Origin: Thauera propionica
Lineage (GTDB): Bacteria > Pseudomonadota > Gammaproteobacteria > Burkholderiales > Rhodocyclaceae
Direction of reading: 5' to 3'
Length of the DNA: 64,000 nucleotides
Assembly (NCBI RefSeq): GCF_002245655.1
Contig: NZ_NOIH01000007.1
Coordinates: 310,001-374,000 of the forward strand
Position 1 is the stretch's first letter. Each line of letters begins with the position of its first letter. Shown piece by piece: positions 1 to 7,534 of the stretch. The notes under the pieces were generated by a model. The model made no database searches. It had not been told where the DNA came from and saw only the letters and a program-made list of their open reading frames with translations. The translations under genes were made by a program, and so were the position numbers.

Positions 1-289
1 TCATCTCGGCCGTCATCGTCACCGCGTGGCGCGCGGTGTCGCACAGCGGCCACTGCGCGCGGATCTCGTCGATTGCAGCATCGAGGTGCGACAGGCCTTG
101 CCAGAGCGGCGCTGCGCACTGCCGCACTTCGCGCACCCGGCCATCGAGCACCAGTGCGGCCTTGACGTGCGCGCCGCCGATGTCCCAGCCGATGACGGGC
201 AGGGATGCGCTGCCCGCCACGGCCAGCGGTGTGGCGGCGGCGAGTGGACTGGCAGGCGGCATGCTGGACATGAAGACTTCAGGGTTCAT
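1..289 (-). CDS. mfnF: MfnF-like protein of the H4MPT-linked C1 pathway (hydantoinase/ASKHA fold), partial
   Basis: Only the first 96 residues are present; the gene runs off the left edge, so the C-terminal part is missing. The start ATG overlaps the stop of the upstream ligase gene (ATGA), so the two are translationally coupled. After a Met/Ala-rich leader of about 30 residues comes GWDIGGAHVKAAL (residues 34-46), the phosphate-1-type glycine loop typical of the family annotated as H4MPT-linked C1 transfer pathway protein. In methanogens MfnF joins the furan diphosphate to gamma-glutamyltyramine in methanofuran synthesis. I infer the same kind of step for the bacterial methylofuran-type cofactor used by the Fhc complex encoded nearby. 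Recognition rests on the N-terminal motif and the context, so the exact reaction is unproven. Confidence 0.8.
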   Translation of the reverse strand, partial: MNPEVFMSSMPPASPLAAATPLAVAGSASLPVIGWDIGGAHVKAALVLDGRVREVRQCAAPLWQGLSHLDAAIDEIRAQWPLCDTARHAVTMTAEM

Positions 290-1389
290 TGGACGGACAG
301 GGCACCGACGGACGCTTCGTGCGCCCGCTCGAGCGCCGCATGCGGTAGCAGGGTGGGTGCGGGCGCGACGCTGAGGATCTCAGCCGCGAGATTACGCCCG
401 TGCCGCACCGATTGCCCGACATAGGCACAGGTCACGCGCGGATTCACCTCGATCACCACCGGATCACAAGGCGCCGAGTCTGACCCGCCCCGACGCTCGC
501 CCGCCAGCACGAGGTCCACGCCGACGAAGCCGGCCAGGCCGGGCAGGGCAGCGCCGACGCGTTGGGCGAGCTGGCGCAGTTCGTCCCCGAGGGCGGAGTC
601 GAGCGGAATGGCGTCGATGTCGACGCCGCGATACTGCACCGCGCCGTCGTCTGCCAGCACTATGCGCTGTCGGTTGATGCTCAGCAGTTCGGTGCGATCC
701 GGCCGGCACAGCAGTGACAGGCTCAACGCATCACCGTGGTCGCGAGCGTCCTTGAGATTCCCGCCCACCCAGGCCTCCAGCCGCGTCGGCTGTCCGCACG
801 AGATCCGTCGCAAGGCCTCGTCCCGCGCCGGCGCAAAACTCGCGAAAACCCGCGTCTGCTCGGCGCCGGCACCATCGTCGGGCTTCACGATCCAGGGTCC
901 GGCCCGCAGGGCTGCGGACGGCTCCTCCCCTCCGGGCGTCCAGCCCCAGGGCACGGCAATACCGGCTGCCGCCAGCCTGGCGCAGGTCGCCTGCTTGCTG
1001 CTGGCGACACGGATGCTGTCCGCGTCGCAGCCGACCCAGCGCGCAGCGCCAATCGCTTCGCACAGTTGCAGCAGGATCCCGTCGCTCTCCGGGGCGATGA
1101 CCCAAATGCGGTCGAAATCCCCTGCAACGCTGCGCAGAAAGTCCACCGCATGCGCCCCGGCCGGCACCCGGAGCGTTCGCTTGCCTTCAAGCGGCGCAAA
1201 CGCACAATCCACCGCGGTCGTTTCCACCTCCGCAAGCGCCATCAGGTCGGCCAGCACGGCATCACGCATGCTGATACCCTGCGCCAGCAGCGAGGCTTGG
1301 GCCGTGGTCGCCGCGCCCAACCCGCCGGCGCTGATTAATTCGTACAACAGGACCTTCGTTTTCCGTTCCATGCACATCATTCCGGTCAT
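286..1389 (-). CDS. mfnD: MfnD-like ATP-grasp ligase (tyramine--L-glutamate ligase family)
   Basis: This is a 367-residue ATP-grasp protein. The N-terminal domain opens KVLLYELISAGGLG and contains APESDGILLQL. The ATP-binding core includes PWIVKPDDGAGA (about residues 165-177), and the C-terminal metal-binding segment reads VIEVNPRVTCAYVG, where Glu and Asn are the usual Mg ligands. Archaeal MfnD couples tyramine to glutamate during methanofuran synthesis; I infer the same here from family likeness and the neighbouring mfnF and fhc genes. I chose the ATG at 1389 because AGGAG precedes it by four bases. Shorter alternatives exist at 1380, 1377 and 1371. With the chosen start the gene overlaps the divergent HisA-like gene by 20 bp, and even the shortest start overlaps it. 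Confidence 0.82.
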   Translation of the reverse strand: MTGMMCMERKTKVLLYELISAGGLGAATTAQASLLAQGISMRDAVLADLMALAEVETTAVDCAFAPLEGKRTLRVPAGAHAVDFLRSVAGDFDRIWVIAPESDGILLQLCEAIGAARWVGCDADSIRVASSKQATCARLAAAGIAVPWGWTPGGEEPSAALRAGPWIVKPDDGAGAEQTRVFASFAPARDEALRRISCGQPTRLEAWVGGNLKDARDHGDALSLSLLCRPDRTELLSINRQRIVLADDGAVQYRGVDIDAIPLDSALGDELRQLAQRVGAALPGLAGFVGVDLVLAGERRGGSDSAPCDPVVIEVNPRVTCAYVGQSVRHGRNLAAEILSVAPAPTLLPHAALERAHEASVGALSVQ

Positions 1390-2083
1390 CGATCTCCTGC
1401 GCGGGCAGGTCGTTCGCGGTATCCGCGGCGAGCGCCAGCACTACGCCCCCATCGAATCGCCGCTGTGCGGCAGCAGCGACCCGCGCGAGGTGGTGCCGAT
1501 TCTGCTCGATTACGCCGCGGCCGACACGCTGTATGTGGCCGACCTCGACGCACTGACGGGCGGGGCCGTACAGGCAGCGCTGCTGTCGCGCCTGCTCAAG
1601 CACGATCCGGGCCTCACGTTGTGGCTGGATGCCGGCTTCGCCGACGCGACCGCGTTCGACGCGCTGTGCGGGGAACTCGCCCGGCTCGGCGCGGACGCTG
1701 AGCGCGTCGTACCGGTGTTCGCCAGCGAATCGCTCGCCAGTCCAGCTCAGGCCGCCGCTGCGCTGCGCGATCGGACCCGCAGCATCCTGTCGCTCGACCG
1801 TCACGGCGAGGAGACGCTCGACCCCGCCGGGCTGTGGCGCGCGACGGCACTGTGGCCGCAGCGCCTGATCCTGATGGCACTGGAGCGCGTCGGCGCCTAC
1901 GACGGCCCGGCGCTCGAGCTGCTGCAGTCGGTGAGGGCGCAGGCTCCCGGTGGCACCCGCCTGATCGGCGCCGGCGGCATCCGCCATGCAGACGACCTCA
2001 CCGGCGCCGCGGCAGCCGGCGCCGACGCCTGGCTGGTCGCATCGGCCCTGCACGACCGCCGCATCCCGCGTGCCCAAGGGTGA
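1370..2083 (+). CDS. HisA/HisF-related TIM-barrel protein of the H4MPT cluster
   Basis: This 237-residue TIM barrel begins MHIIPVIDLLRGQVVRG, which matches the start of HisA, including the Asp of the PVIDL strand. It has TLYVADLDALTG in the first half and GTRLIGAGGIRHADDL near the C-terminus, a phosphate-binding loop like that of HisA/HisF. The second half departs from true HisA, and no other his gene is nearby. Homologues occur in H4MPT/methanofuran clusters of methylotrophs and methanogens, so a role in cofactor synthesis on a phosphorylated intermediate is likely, but the reaction is unknown. No convincing Shine-Dalgarno sequence precedes the ATG. The start is set by the conserved first strand. 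The gene overlaps the 5' end of mfnD on the other strand. Confidence 0.8.
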   Translation: MHIIPVIDLLRGQVVRGIRGERQHYAPIESPLCGSSDPREVVPILLDYAAADTLYVADLDALTGGAVQAALLSRLLKHDPGLTLWLDAGFADATAFDALCGELARLGADAERVVPVFASESLASPAQAAAALRDRTRSILSLDRHGEETLDPAGLWRATALWPQRLILMALERVGAYDGPALELLQSVRAQAPGGTRLIGAGGIRHADDLTGAAAAGADAWLVASALHDRRIPRAQG

Positions 2084-2105
2084 CGAGCGTGGCTTTTTGG
2101 CACAC
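2071..2105 (+). promoter_or_regulatory. Motif pair shared with the upstream region of the sigma-54 activator gene
   Basis: TGCCCAAGGGT (2071-2081) and CTTTTTGGCACAC (2093-2105) both recur exactly upstream of the activator gene, at 10663-10673 and 10699-10711. The first contains the dyad CCC-AA-GGG and lies about 110 bp before the sigma-54-like element at 2188, a normal distance for an enhancer site. The second contains TTGGCAC followed ten bases after GG by GC, so it could itself be a weaker sigma-54 element (2098-2112) that would leave a normal leader for fhcB. Regulatory function is inference. Confidence 0.45.
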
Positions 2106-2187
2106 GCCCGGCGCCGGGTGTATCGGATCGGAACGACGGGCCACAAGGGCCGGCACAGGGGGCACATCCGTCTCTCCGTTCCAAGCC

Positions 2188-2204
2188 TTGGCACATGGCT
2201 TGCA
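2188..2204 (+). promoter_or_regulatory. Candidate sigma-54 (-24/-12) promoter of the fhc operon
   Basis: The sequence TTGGCACATGGCTTGCA has GG at 2190-2191 and GC at 2202-2203 with the required ten-base spacing, and matches the consensus TTGGCAC-N5-TTGCA. It is the last element before fhcB. Transcription would start about 12 bases after the GC, near 2215-2217, so the mRNA would begin at or next to the fhcB ATG and exclude the apparent GAGG Shine-Dalgarno at 2207-2210. Confidence 0.6.
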
Positions 2205-2216
2205 TAGAGGCCCCGC

Positions 2217-3512
2217 ATGAATACGACCACCCTCGCGCCCGCCCCCGACCCATCGTCCGCCGCGGCGCCGCTTGCCGCCTGCGCGCCCTGGACCTGTCCC
2301 TTCTGTTCGCTGCTGTGCGACGGGTTCGGCCTGCAGGATGGCGATCCGCCGCAGCTGCTCGGTTCGGACTGCCCTCGCGCCACGAAGGCGCTTGCTGCCT
2401 TCGCCCGGCCCGCCGCGCCGGTCACTCCCAGCATCGACGGTGCGCCCGCGACGCTGGAGGCCACGCTGGATGCCGCCGCTGCCCGTCTGGCGGGCGCGCG
2501 CCAGCCGCTGTTCGGGGGATTGGCGACCGACGTCGCCGGCATGCGCCAGCTCTACCGCCTGGCCAACGCCTGCGGCGCCATTCTCGACCACGCGCACGGC
2601 GACGCCCTGATGCACGCGCTGCGCCCGCTGCAGGACCGCGGCCAGATGTTCACCACGCTTGCCGAGATCCGCACGCGCGCCGACCTGGTGGTGTGCTTCG
2701 GCACGGACGCGTCGAACTATCCCGAGTTTTTCCGTCGCTGCGCGCCGACGGCCAACAGCGAACTGCAGCGCCGCACCGTATTCGTCAGTACCGTCCCGCC
2801 AGCACAGGCCATCGAAGGCAGCAGCGTCGAGACCGTGACGGGGCAGGGCGACCTGTTCGACACGGCGGCGACACTCGCCGCCCTCGTCGAGCAGCGCCGT
2901 GTGTCCCGGCCGGCGCCCGAACTGGCGGAACTAGCCGATGCCCTGCGCGCAGCACGCTATGCCGTGCTGGTCTGGGAACCGGCGCAACTGCCCGCACACG
3001 GCGCCCTGATCGGCGAGACCCTGCTGCGTCTGGTGATGAGCCTGAACCGCAGCACGCGCGCCGGCATGTTCGCGCTGGGCGGACTGGATGGCGCGCAGAC
3101 CGCCAACGCCGCCATGACCTGGCTGTCCGGCCTGCCGCTGCGCAGCCGTGTCGGTCCGCGGGGCCTCGAGCACCAGCCGCTGCAGTACGCGACCGGCCGT
3201 CTCCTTGCCGGTGATGAGGTGGATCTGCTGCTCTGGGTCGCCAGCTTCGGGCCAAACCTGCCGCCACCGCCCACAGGTGTGCCCCGCATCGTCCTTGGCC
3301 ACCCCACGCAGGCGCCGCACTGCGCGGAGAAGGGCACGATCTTCATCCCGGTCGCCACCCCGGGCGTCAATGCCAGCGGCCATCTGCTGCGTGCCGACGG
3401 CGTAGTGGCGCTGCCGCTGCATGCGATCCGCGACGACGGCCTGCCGGGCGTCGCCGACGTCGCCCGCGCCCTCGACGCGCGACTCGCCCTGGTCGCGGAG
3501 GACGCACGATGA
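2217..3512 (+). CDS. fhcB: Formyltransferase/hydrolase complex subunit B (formylmethanofuran dehydrogenase subunit B homologue)
   Basis: This 431-residue protein is homologous to the molybdopterin-oxidoreductase-type FwdB/FmdB. In methylotrophs FhcABCD converts formyl-H4MPT through formylmethanofuran to formate and has no dehydrogenase activity. The N-terminus keeps four cysteines, CPFCSLLC (27, 30, 34) plus C52, spaced like the [4Fe-4S] motif of the formate dehydrogenase family. By eye, however, the segment CGAILDHAHGDALMH has no cysteine at the place of the catalytic Cys of archaeal FwdB, which fits a redox-inactive subunit. It starts at ATG 2217 with GAGG six bases upstream; an in-frame stop at 2205 excludes a longer form. 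It is first in the operon, and its stop overlaps the fhcA start by 4 bp. Confidence 0.93.
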   Translation: MNTTTLAPAPDPSSAAAPLAACAPWTCPFCSLLCDGFGLQDGDPPQLLGSDCPRATKALAAFARPAAPVTPSIDGAPATLEATLDAAAARLAGARQPLFGGLATDVAGMRQLYRLANACGAILDHAHGDALMHALRPLQDRGQMFTTLAEIRTRADLVVCFGTDASNYPEFFRRCAPTANSELQRRTVFVSTVPPAQAIEGSSVETVTGQGDLFDTAATLAALVEQRRVSRPAPELAELADALRAARYAVLVWEPAQLPAHGALIGETLLRLVMSLNRSTRAGMFALGGLDGAQTANAAMTWLSGLPLRSRVGPRGLEHQPLQYATGRLLAGDEVDLLLWVASFGPNLPPPPTGVPRIVLGHPTQAPHCAEKGTIFIPVATPGVNASGHLLRADGVVALPLHAIRDDGLPGVADVARALDARLALVAEDAR

Positions 3513-5182
3513 GCACGATCCGACTGCGCGGCGGCCAGGTCTACGACCCCACCAACGGCATCGACGGCGAGCTGCGCGACATCGGCATCCGCGATGGCCG
3601 CATCGTCGAGCTCCACCCACAGGAGAAGGTGGACCACGACTACGACCTCGCTGGCTGCGTCGTCATGGCTGGCGGCATCGACCTGCACACCCACATCGGC
3701 GGCGGCAAGGTGAACCTCGCCCGCATGTTGCTGCCCGAGGACCACCGCGCCCGGCGCGAGCGCGACAACCTGCTCGAACTCGCCTCCGGCGGCTGCTGCA
3801 CGCCCGGCACGCTGCAGACCGGCTACCGCTACGCCGAGATGGGCTACACCGCGGCCTTCGAGCCAGCGATGCTGGCCGCCAACGCGCGTCAGGCGCACAT
3901 GGAGATGGGCGATACCCCCATCCTCGACCACGGGGCCTACGTGATGCTGGGCAACGAGGAGGTCTTCCTCGAGATGCTGGCGCGCGGCGAGGACTTCGAG
4001 CGCATCCGCGACTACGTCGGCTGGTCGATCAACGCCAGCAAGGCGATGGGCGTGAAGGTGGTGAACCCCGGCGGCATCTCCGCCTTCAAGTTCAACCAGC
4101 GCAAGCTCGACGTCGACGAGAACCATGTGCACTGGCAGGTCACGCCGCGCCGGGTGGTGCATACGCTGGCGCGCGCGCTGCGCGAGCTGGGCGTGCCGCA
4201 TCCGCTGCACATCCACGCCAGCAACCTCGGCGTGGCCGGCAACATCGAATCCACGCTCGCTACCATCGACGCGCTGGAGGGCCTGCCCGGCCACCTCACG
4301 CACATCCAGTTCCACGCCTACGGCACCGAGGGGCCGAAGAAATTCTCCTCGGCCACCCGACAACTGATCGAGAAACTCAAGGCCGCGCCCAACGTCAGCA
4401 TCGACGTCGGCCAGATCATCTTCGGCCAGACCGTCACCGCCTCGGGCGACACCATGCGCCAGCTCGCCAATGCCGACCTGGGCAGCCCGCGCAAGTACGT
4501 CGGCGGCGACATCGAGTGCGATGCCGGCTGCGGCGTCGTGCCCTTCCGCTACCGCGAGCAGAGCTACGTCAACGCGTTGCAGTGGGCGATCGGGCTGGAG
4601 ATCTTCCTGCGCATGGACGATCCCTGGCGCGTGGTGCTGACCACCGACCACCCAAATGGCGGCCCCTTCACCAGCTATCCGCACCTCATCAAGCTGCTGA
4701 TGGACAAGTCCTTCCGCGACGAACAGCTCGCTCGGCTGCACCCCGACGTGGCGGCCATGGCCGACCTGCGCGAGATCGGACGCGAACTCAGCCTGTACGA
4801 CATCGCCATCATGACCCGCGCCGGTCCGGCGAAGCTGCTGGGGCTCACCGACCGCGGCCAGCTCGGCGTCGGCGCGGCAGCCGACATCGCGGTGTATCGC
4901 GAGCAGGCCGACCGCGAGGCGATGTTCGCCACGCCGGAATACGTCTTCAAGGACGGCACGCTGGTCGCCCGCCGCGGCCGGCTGGAGGCGGTGCCCACCG
5001 GTGGCACCCATTTCGTCGAGCCCGACTACGACCCGGCCATCGAAAAAACGCTCGAGCGCCACTACCGCGAGCACATGTCCATCGACTGGCGTCACGCCAG
5101 GATCAGCAAGGACGAACTGTGCTCCTGCTCAAACCACGGCAGCCTGCTGCCCTGCAAGCTGCACGGCGGGGGGCGGACATGA
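3509..5182 (+). CDS. fhcA: Formyltransferase/hydrolase complex subunit A (amidohydrolase, formylmethanofuran hydrolysis)
   Basis: This is a 557-residue amidohydrolase-superfamily subunit that hydrolyses formyl-methanofuran analogue to formate. The binuclear metal motif HTHIGGG lies at residues 60-66 (His60, His62). A lysine at about 194 in GISAFKFNQ is placed like the carboxylated Lys of FwdA. Further His residues occur in HIHASN and in TTDHPNGGPF, the typical late Asp/His stretch. Length matches the FwdA/FhcA family. The ATG overlaps the fhcB stop (ATGA), and its own stop overlaps the fhcD start, so A, B and D should be made in proportion. The product is cytoplasmic and acts in a complex with FhcB, FhcC and FhcD. 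Confidence 0.96.
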   Translation: MSTIRLRGGQVYDPTNGIDGELRDIGIRDGRIVELHPQEKVDHDYDLAGCVVMAGGIDLHTHIGGGKVNLARMLLPEDHRARRERDNLLELASGGCCTPGTLQTGYRYAEMGYTAAFEPAMLAANARQAHMEMGDTPILDHGAYVMLGNEEVFLEMLARGEDFERIRDYVGWSINASKAMGVKVVNPGGISAFKFNQRKLDVDENHVHWQVTPRRVVHTLARALRELGVPHPLHIHASNLGVAGNIESTLATIDALEGLPGHLTHIQFHAYGTEGPKKFSSATRQLIEKLKAAPNVSIDVGQIIFGQTVTASGDTMRQLANADLGSPRKYVGGDIECDAGCGVVPFRYREQSYVNALQWAIGLEIFLRMDDPWRVVLTTDHPNGGPFTSYPHLIKLLMDKSFRDEQLARLHPDVAAMADLREIGRELSLYDIAIMTRAGPAKLLGLTDRGQLGVGAAADIAVYREQADREAMFATPEYVFKDGTLVARRGRLEAVPTGGTHFVEPDYDPAIEKTLERHYREHMSIDWRHARISKDELCSCSNHGSLLPCKLHGGGRT

Positions 5183-6120
5183 GCGCCACGGAAACGACCA
5201 CCCGCATGCAACGCAACGGCATCGACATCGACGACACCTTCGCCGAAGCCTTCCCCATGAAGGCGACGCGACTGATCATCACCGCCCACAACGACACCTG
5301 GGCGCAGCATGCCGCCATCGCCGCCACCGGCTTCGCCACCTCGGTGATCGCCTGCGGCTGCGAGGCGGCCATCGAACGCCCGCTGTCGCCGGACGAGACG
5401 CCCGACGGGCGGCCCGGCGTGGCGGTGCTGCTGTTCTCGATGTCCGGCAAGGAGCTCGCCAAGCAGGTCGAGCGCCGCGTCGGCCAGTGCGTGCTGACCT
5501 GCCCGACCACTGCGGTGTATGCCGGCCTGAAGGACGGCGAGCCGATCGCACTGGCGAAGAACCTGCGCTTCTTCGGCGACGGCTGGCAGATCTCCAAGAT
5601 GATCGACGGCACACGCTACTGGCGGGTGCCCACCATGGACGGCGAGTTCGTCGGCGAGGAGACGACCTTCGTGGTCAAGGCGGTCGGGGGTGGCAACCTG
5701 CTGATCCTCGCGCGCGACACCGAGGCCGCGCTGGCCGCGGCCGAAGCCGGTGTGGCGGCGATGCGCGCCGTGCCGGGCGTGATCATGCCGTTTCCGGGTG
5801 GCGTGGTGCGCTCGGGGTCCAAGGTCGGCAGCAAGTACGCCAGCCTGTCCGCCTCGACCAACGACGCCTTCTGCCCGGCGCTGACACCGCTCGCGCGCAA
5901 GACCGAACTCGACCCCGGGGTGAACTGCGTGATGGAGATCGTCATCGATGGCCTGACCGAGGCCGACGTGTCCGCGGCGATGCGCGCCGGCATGGACGCC
6001 ATCGTCGCACGCGGCGCCGAGGCCGGCGTCTCACGCCTGTCGGCCGGCAACTATGGCGGCAAGCTCGGCCCCTTCCACTTCCATCTGCGCCGAATCCTGG
6101 GCGGGGAGGGCGCGGCATGA
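5179..6120 (+). CDS. fhcD: Formylmethanofuran--tetrahydromethanopterin formyltransferase (complex subunit D)
   Basis: This 313-residue protein is homologous to archaeal Ftr and moves the formyl group between H4MPT and the methanofuran analogue. Family landmarks are the start NGIDIDDTFAEAFPMKATR, the central MIDGTRYWRVPTMDGEF, and the C-terminal GGKLGPFHFHL. The usual Ftr length is about 300 residues, and the extra 10 are at the N-terminus. The ATG at 5179 overlaps the fhcA stop by 4 bp. The fhcC start in turn overlaps the fhcD stop, so the four subunits form one tightly packed unit. In the oxidative direction it draws formyl-H4MPT from the H4MPT-linked formaldehyde oxidation route. Confidence 0.96.
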   Translation: MSATETTTRMQRNGIDIDDTFAEAFPMKATRLIITAHNDTWAQHAAIAATGFATSVIACGCEAAIERPLSPDETPDGRPGVAVLLFSMSGKELAKQVERRVGQCVLTCPTTAVYAGLKDGEPIALAKNLRFFGDGWQISKMIDGTRYWRVPTMDGEFVGEETTFVVKAVGGGNLLILARDTEAALAAAEAGVAAMRAVPGVIMPFPGGVVRSGSKVGSKYASLSASTNDAFCPALTPLARKTELDPGVNCVMEIVIDGLTEADVSAAMRAGMDAIVARGAEAGVSRLSAGNYGGKLGPFHFHLRRILGGEGAA

Positions 6121-6944
6121 GCACGCGACTGCACCTTCGCCTGCGCCAGCCGCCGGCCTTGCGCGTGTCGCTGGACGACATCGTGCCCGAGACCGGCGCC
6201 GATGCCACCGAGGTCGCCCGACGCCCGCTTTGGCTTGGCCGCGAGGCTGTCGAGCTGGGCGAACTCTTCGATGTGAGCGCCCAGGCGCTCGCAGGCGATG
6301 CCACGCCCGAACTCGTCATCGAGGGCGACTGCCGCCGCATCGACGACATCGGCCGCGGCATGAACGGCGGCACGCTGCGAGTTGAAGGCAACGCCGGCGA
6401 CTACCTCGGTGCGGAGATGCTGGCAGGCGAGATCATCGTCGGCGGCAACGCTGGCGACCTGGCCGCCTGCGAGCTGCGGGGCGGTCGCATCGAGATCGGC
6501 GGCGGTCTTGGGGACTTCGCCGCCGGGGCCTTGCCCGGCGGCATGGACGGAATGCGCGGTGGCACGCTGGTCGTGCGCGGCAATGTCGGCGCGCGTTGCG
6601 CCGACCGCATGCGTCGCGGCATGCTGCTCATCCACGGCGATGCGGGCGACTTCCTCGCCGCACGCATGGTGGCCGGCACGGTGGCACTGGCGGGCAGGGC
6701 GGGTGCGCACTGTGGTTACGGCATGCGCCGCGGCACGCTGGTGTTCGCCGGCCCGGCGCCCGAGACGCCGCCCACCTTCGTCGAGACGCGACACGACATC
6801 ACCGTTTTCTGGGCCTTGCTGCGCCGCAGCCTGGCTTATCATGGCGGCCCTTTCGCGGCCCTGCCTGCACGCACGCCGCGCCGGCTGGTCGGCGACCTCG
6901 CGGCCGGCGGCAAGGGCGAATGGCTGCTGCCGCAGATGGATTGA
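6117..6944 (+). CDS. fhcC: Formyltransferase/hydrolase complex subunit C
   Basis: This 275-residue subunit is homologous to FwdC and to the GltS alpha C-terminal (GXGXG) domain. Its middle is a right-handed parallel beta-helix of repeated Gly-rich turns, for example GGTLRVEGNAGDYLG, GGNAGDLAA, GGTLVVRGNVGARCA and RRGMLLIHGDAGDF, each about 20 residues. The subunit has a structural role holding the complex together and has no known catalytic residues. The C-terminus (RRLVGDLAAGGKGEWLLPQ) is family-like. The ATG at 6117 overlaps the fhcD stop. A gap of 37 bp separates it from the Fae-like gene, which has its own Shine-Dalgarno. Confidence 0.95.
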   Translation: MSTRLHLRLRQPPALRVSLDDIVPETGADATEVARRPLWLGREAVELGELFDVSAQALAGDATPELVIEGDCRRIDDIGRGMNGGTLRVEGNAGDYLGAEMLAGEIIVGGNAGDLAACELRGGRIEIGGGLGDFAAGALPGGMDGMRGGTLVVRGNVGARCADRMRRGMLLIHGDAGDFLAARMVAGTVALAGRAGAHCGYGMRRGTLVFAGPAPETPPTFVETRHDITVFWALLRRSLAYHGGPFAALPARTPRRLVGDLAAGGKGEWLLPQMD

Positions 6945-6981
6945 CCCGATGCAGATTGACTCAGACCCCCACGGAGCCTTC

Positions 6982-7515
6982 ATGAGCAAGAACTACATAT
7001 TCCACGCCGGCGAAGCCACCGTCCTCGCTGCCGAGGGCCAGTTCACCGACGCGATGCCCGAGATCCTGATCGGCCGCACCGACGGCCCGGTCGGCCAGGC
7101 CTTCGCCAACATGATGGCGCAGAGCAAGGGCCACACCGCCATGTTCGCGATCCGCGCCTGCAACCAGATGGTGCGCCCGGCGACGATCACCGTGCCCAAG
7201 GTCACGCTGAAGGACACCGCCAACATCGAGCTGTTCGGTGGCGTCGTGCAATCGGCCACCGCCGATGCGGTGCTCGATTGCGTCATCGAAGGCATCATCC
7301 CGCGCGACGTGGCCGACGACCTGTGCATCATCAGCCTGGTGTGGATCGACCCGCGCTGCGCGACCGACCCGAACCTCGACAAGAAGGACATGTACCGTAC
7401 CAACTACGAGGCGACCAAGCTGGCAATCAAGCGCGCGCTGAACAACGAACCCAGCTTCGACGAGCTGATCGCGAACCGCCACACGATCAAGCACGACTAC
7501 GACGACTGGAGCTGA
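6982..7515 (+). CDS. fae: Formaldehyde-activating enzyme (Fae) family protein
   Basis: This 177-residue protein is a clear Fae homologue, with FGGVVQSATADAVLD, EGIIPRDVADDL and NYEATKLAIKRAL. Canonical Fae condenses formaldehyde with H4MPT to methylene-H4MPT. One point is odd: canonical Fae has a catalytic His early in an AHIDLIIG-like segment, but the matching stretch here reads AMPEILIG (24-31), so Met replaces it by eye. The N-terminal His8 is not in that position. It may therefore be a Fae-like paralogue with altered activity, or a formaldehyde sensor or binding protein. Start ATG 6982 has GGAG five bases upstream, and longer frames lack one. It lies in the fhc operon, 19 bp before the pabBC gene. 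Confidence 0.9.
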   Translation: MSKNYIFHAGEATVLAAEGQFTDAMPEILIGRTDGPVGQAFANMMAQSKGHTAMFAIRACNQMVRPATITVPKVTLKDTANIELFGGVVQSATADAVLDCVIEGIIPRDVADDLCIISLVWIDPRCATDPNLDKKDMYRTNYEATKLAIKRALNNEPSFDELIANRHTIKHDYDDWS

Positions 7516-7534
7516 CCGCGCACGGAGCTTGCCG

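Noticed and set aside
2957-5095. 712-codon minus-strand frame across fhcB and fhcA
   Set aside because: It spans the junction of two well conserved coupled genes and encodes a Val/Asp/His-rich shadow sequence.
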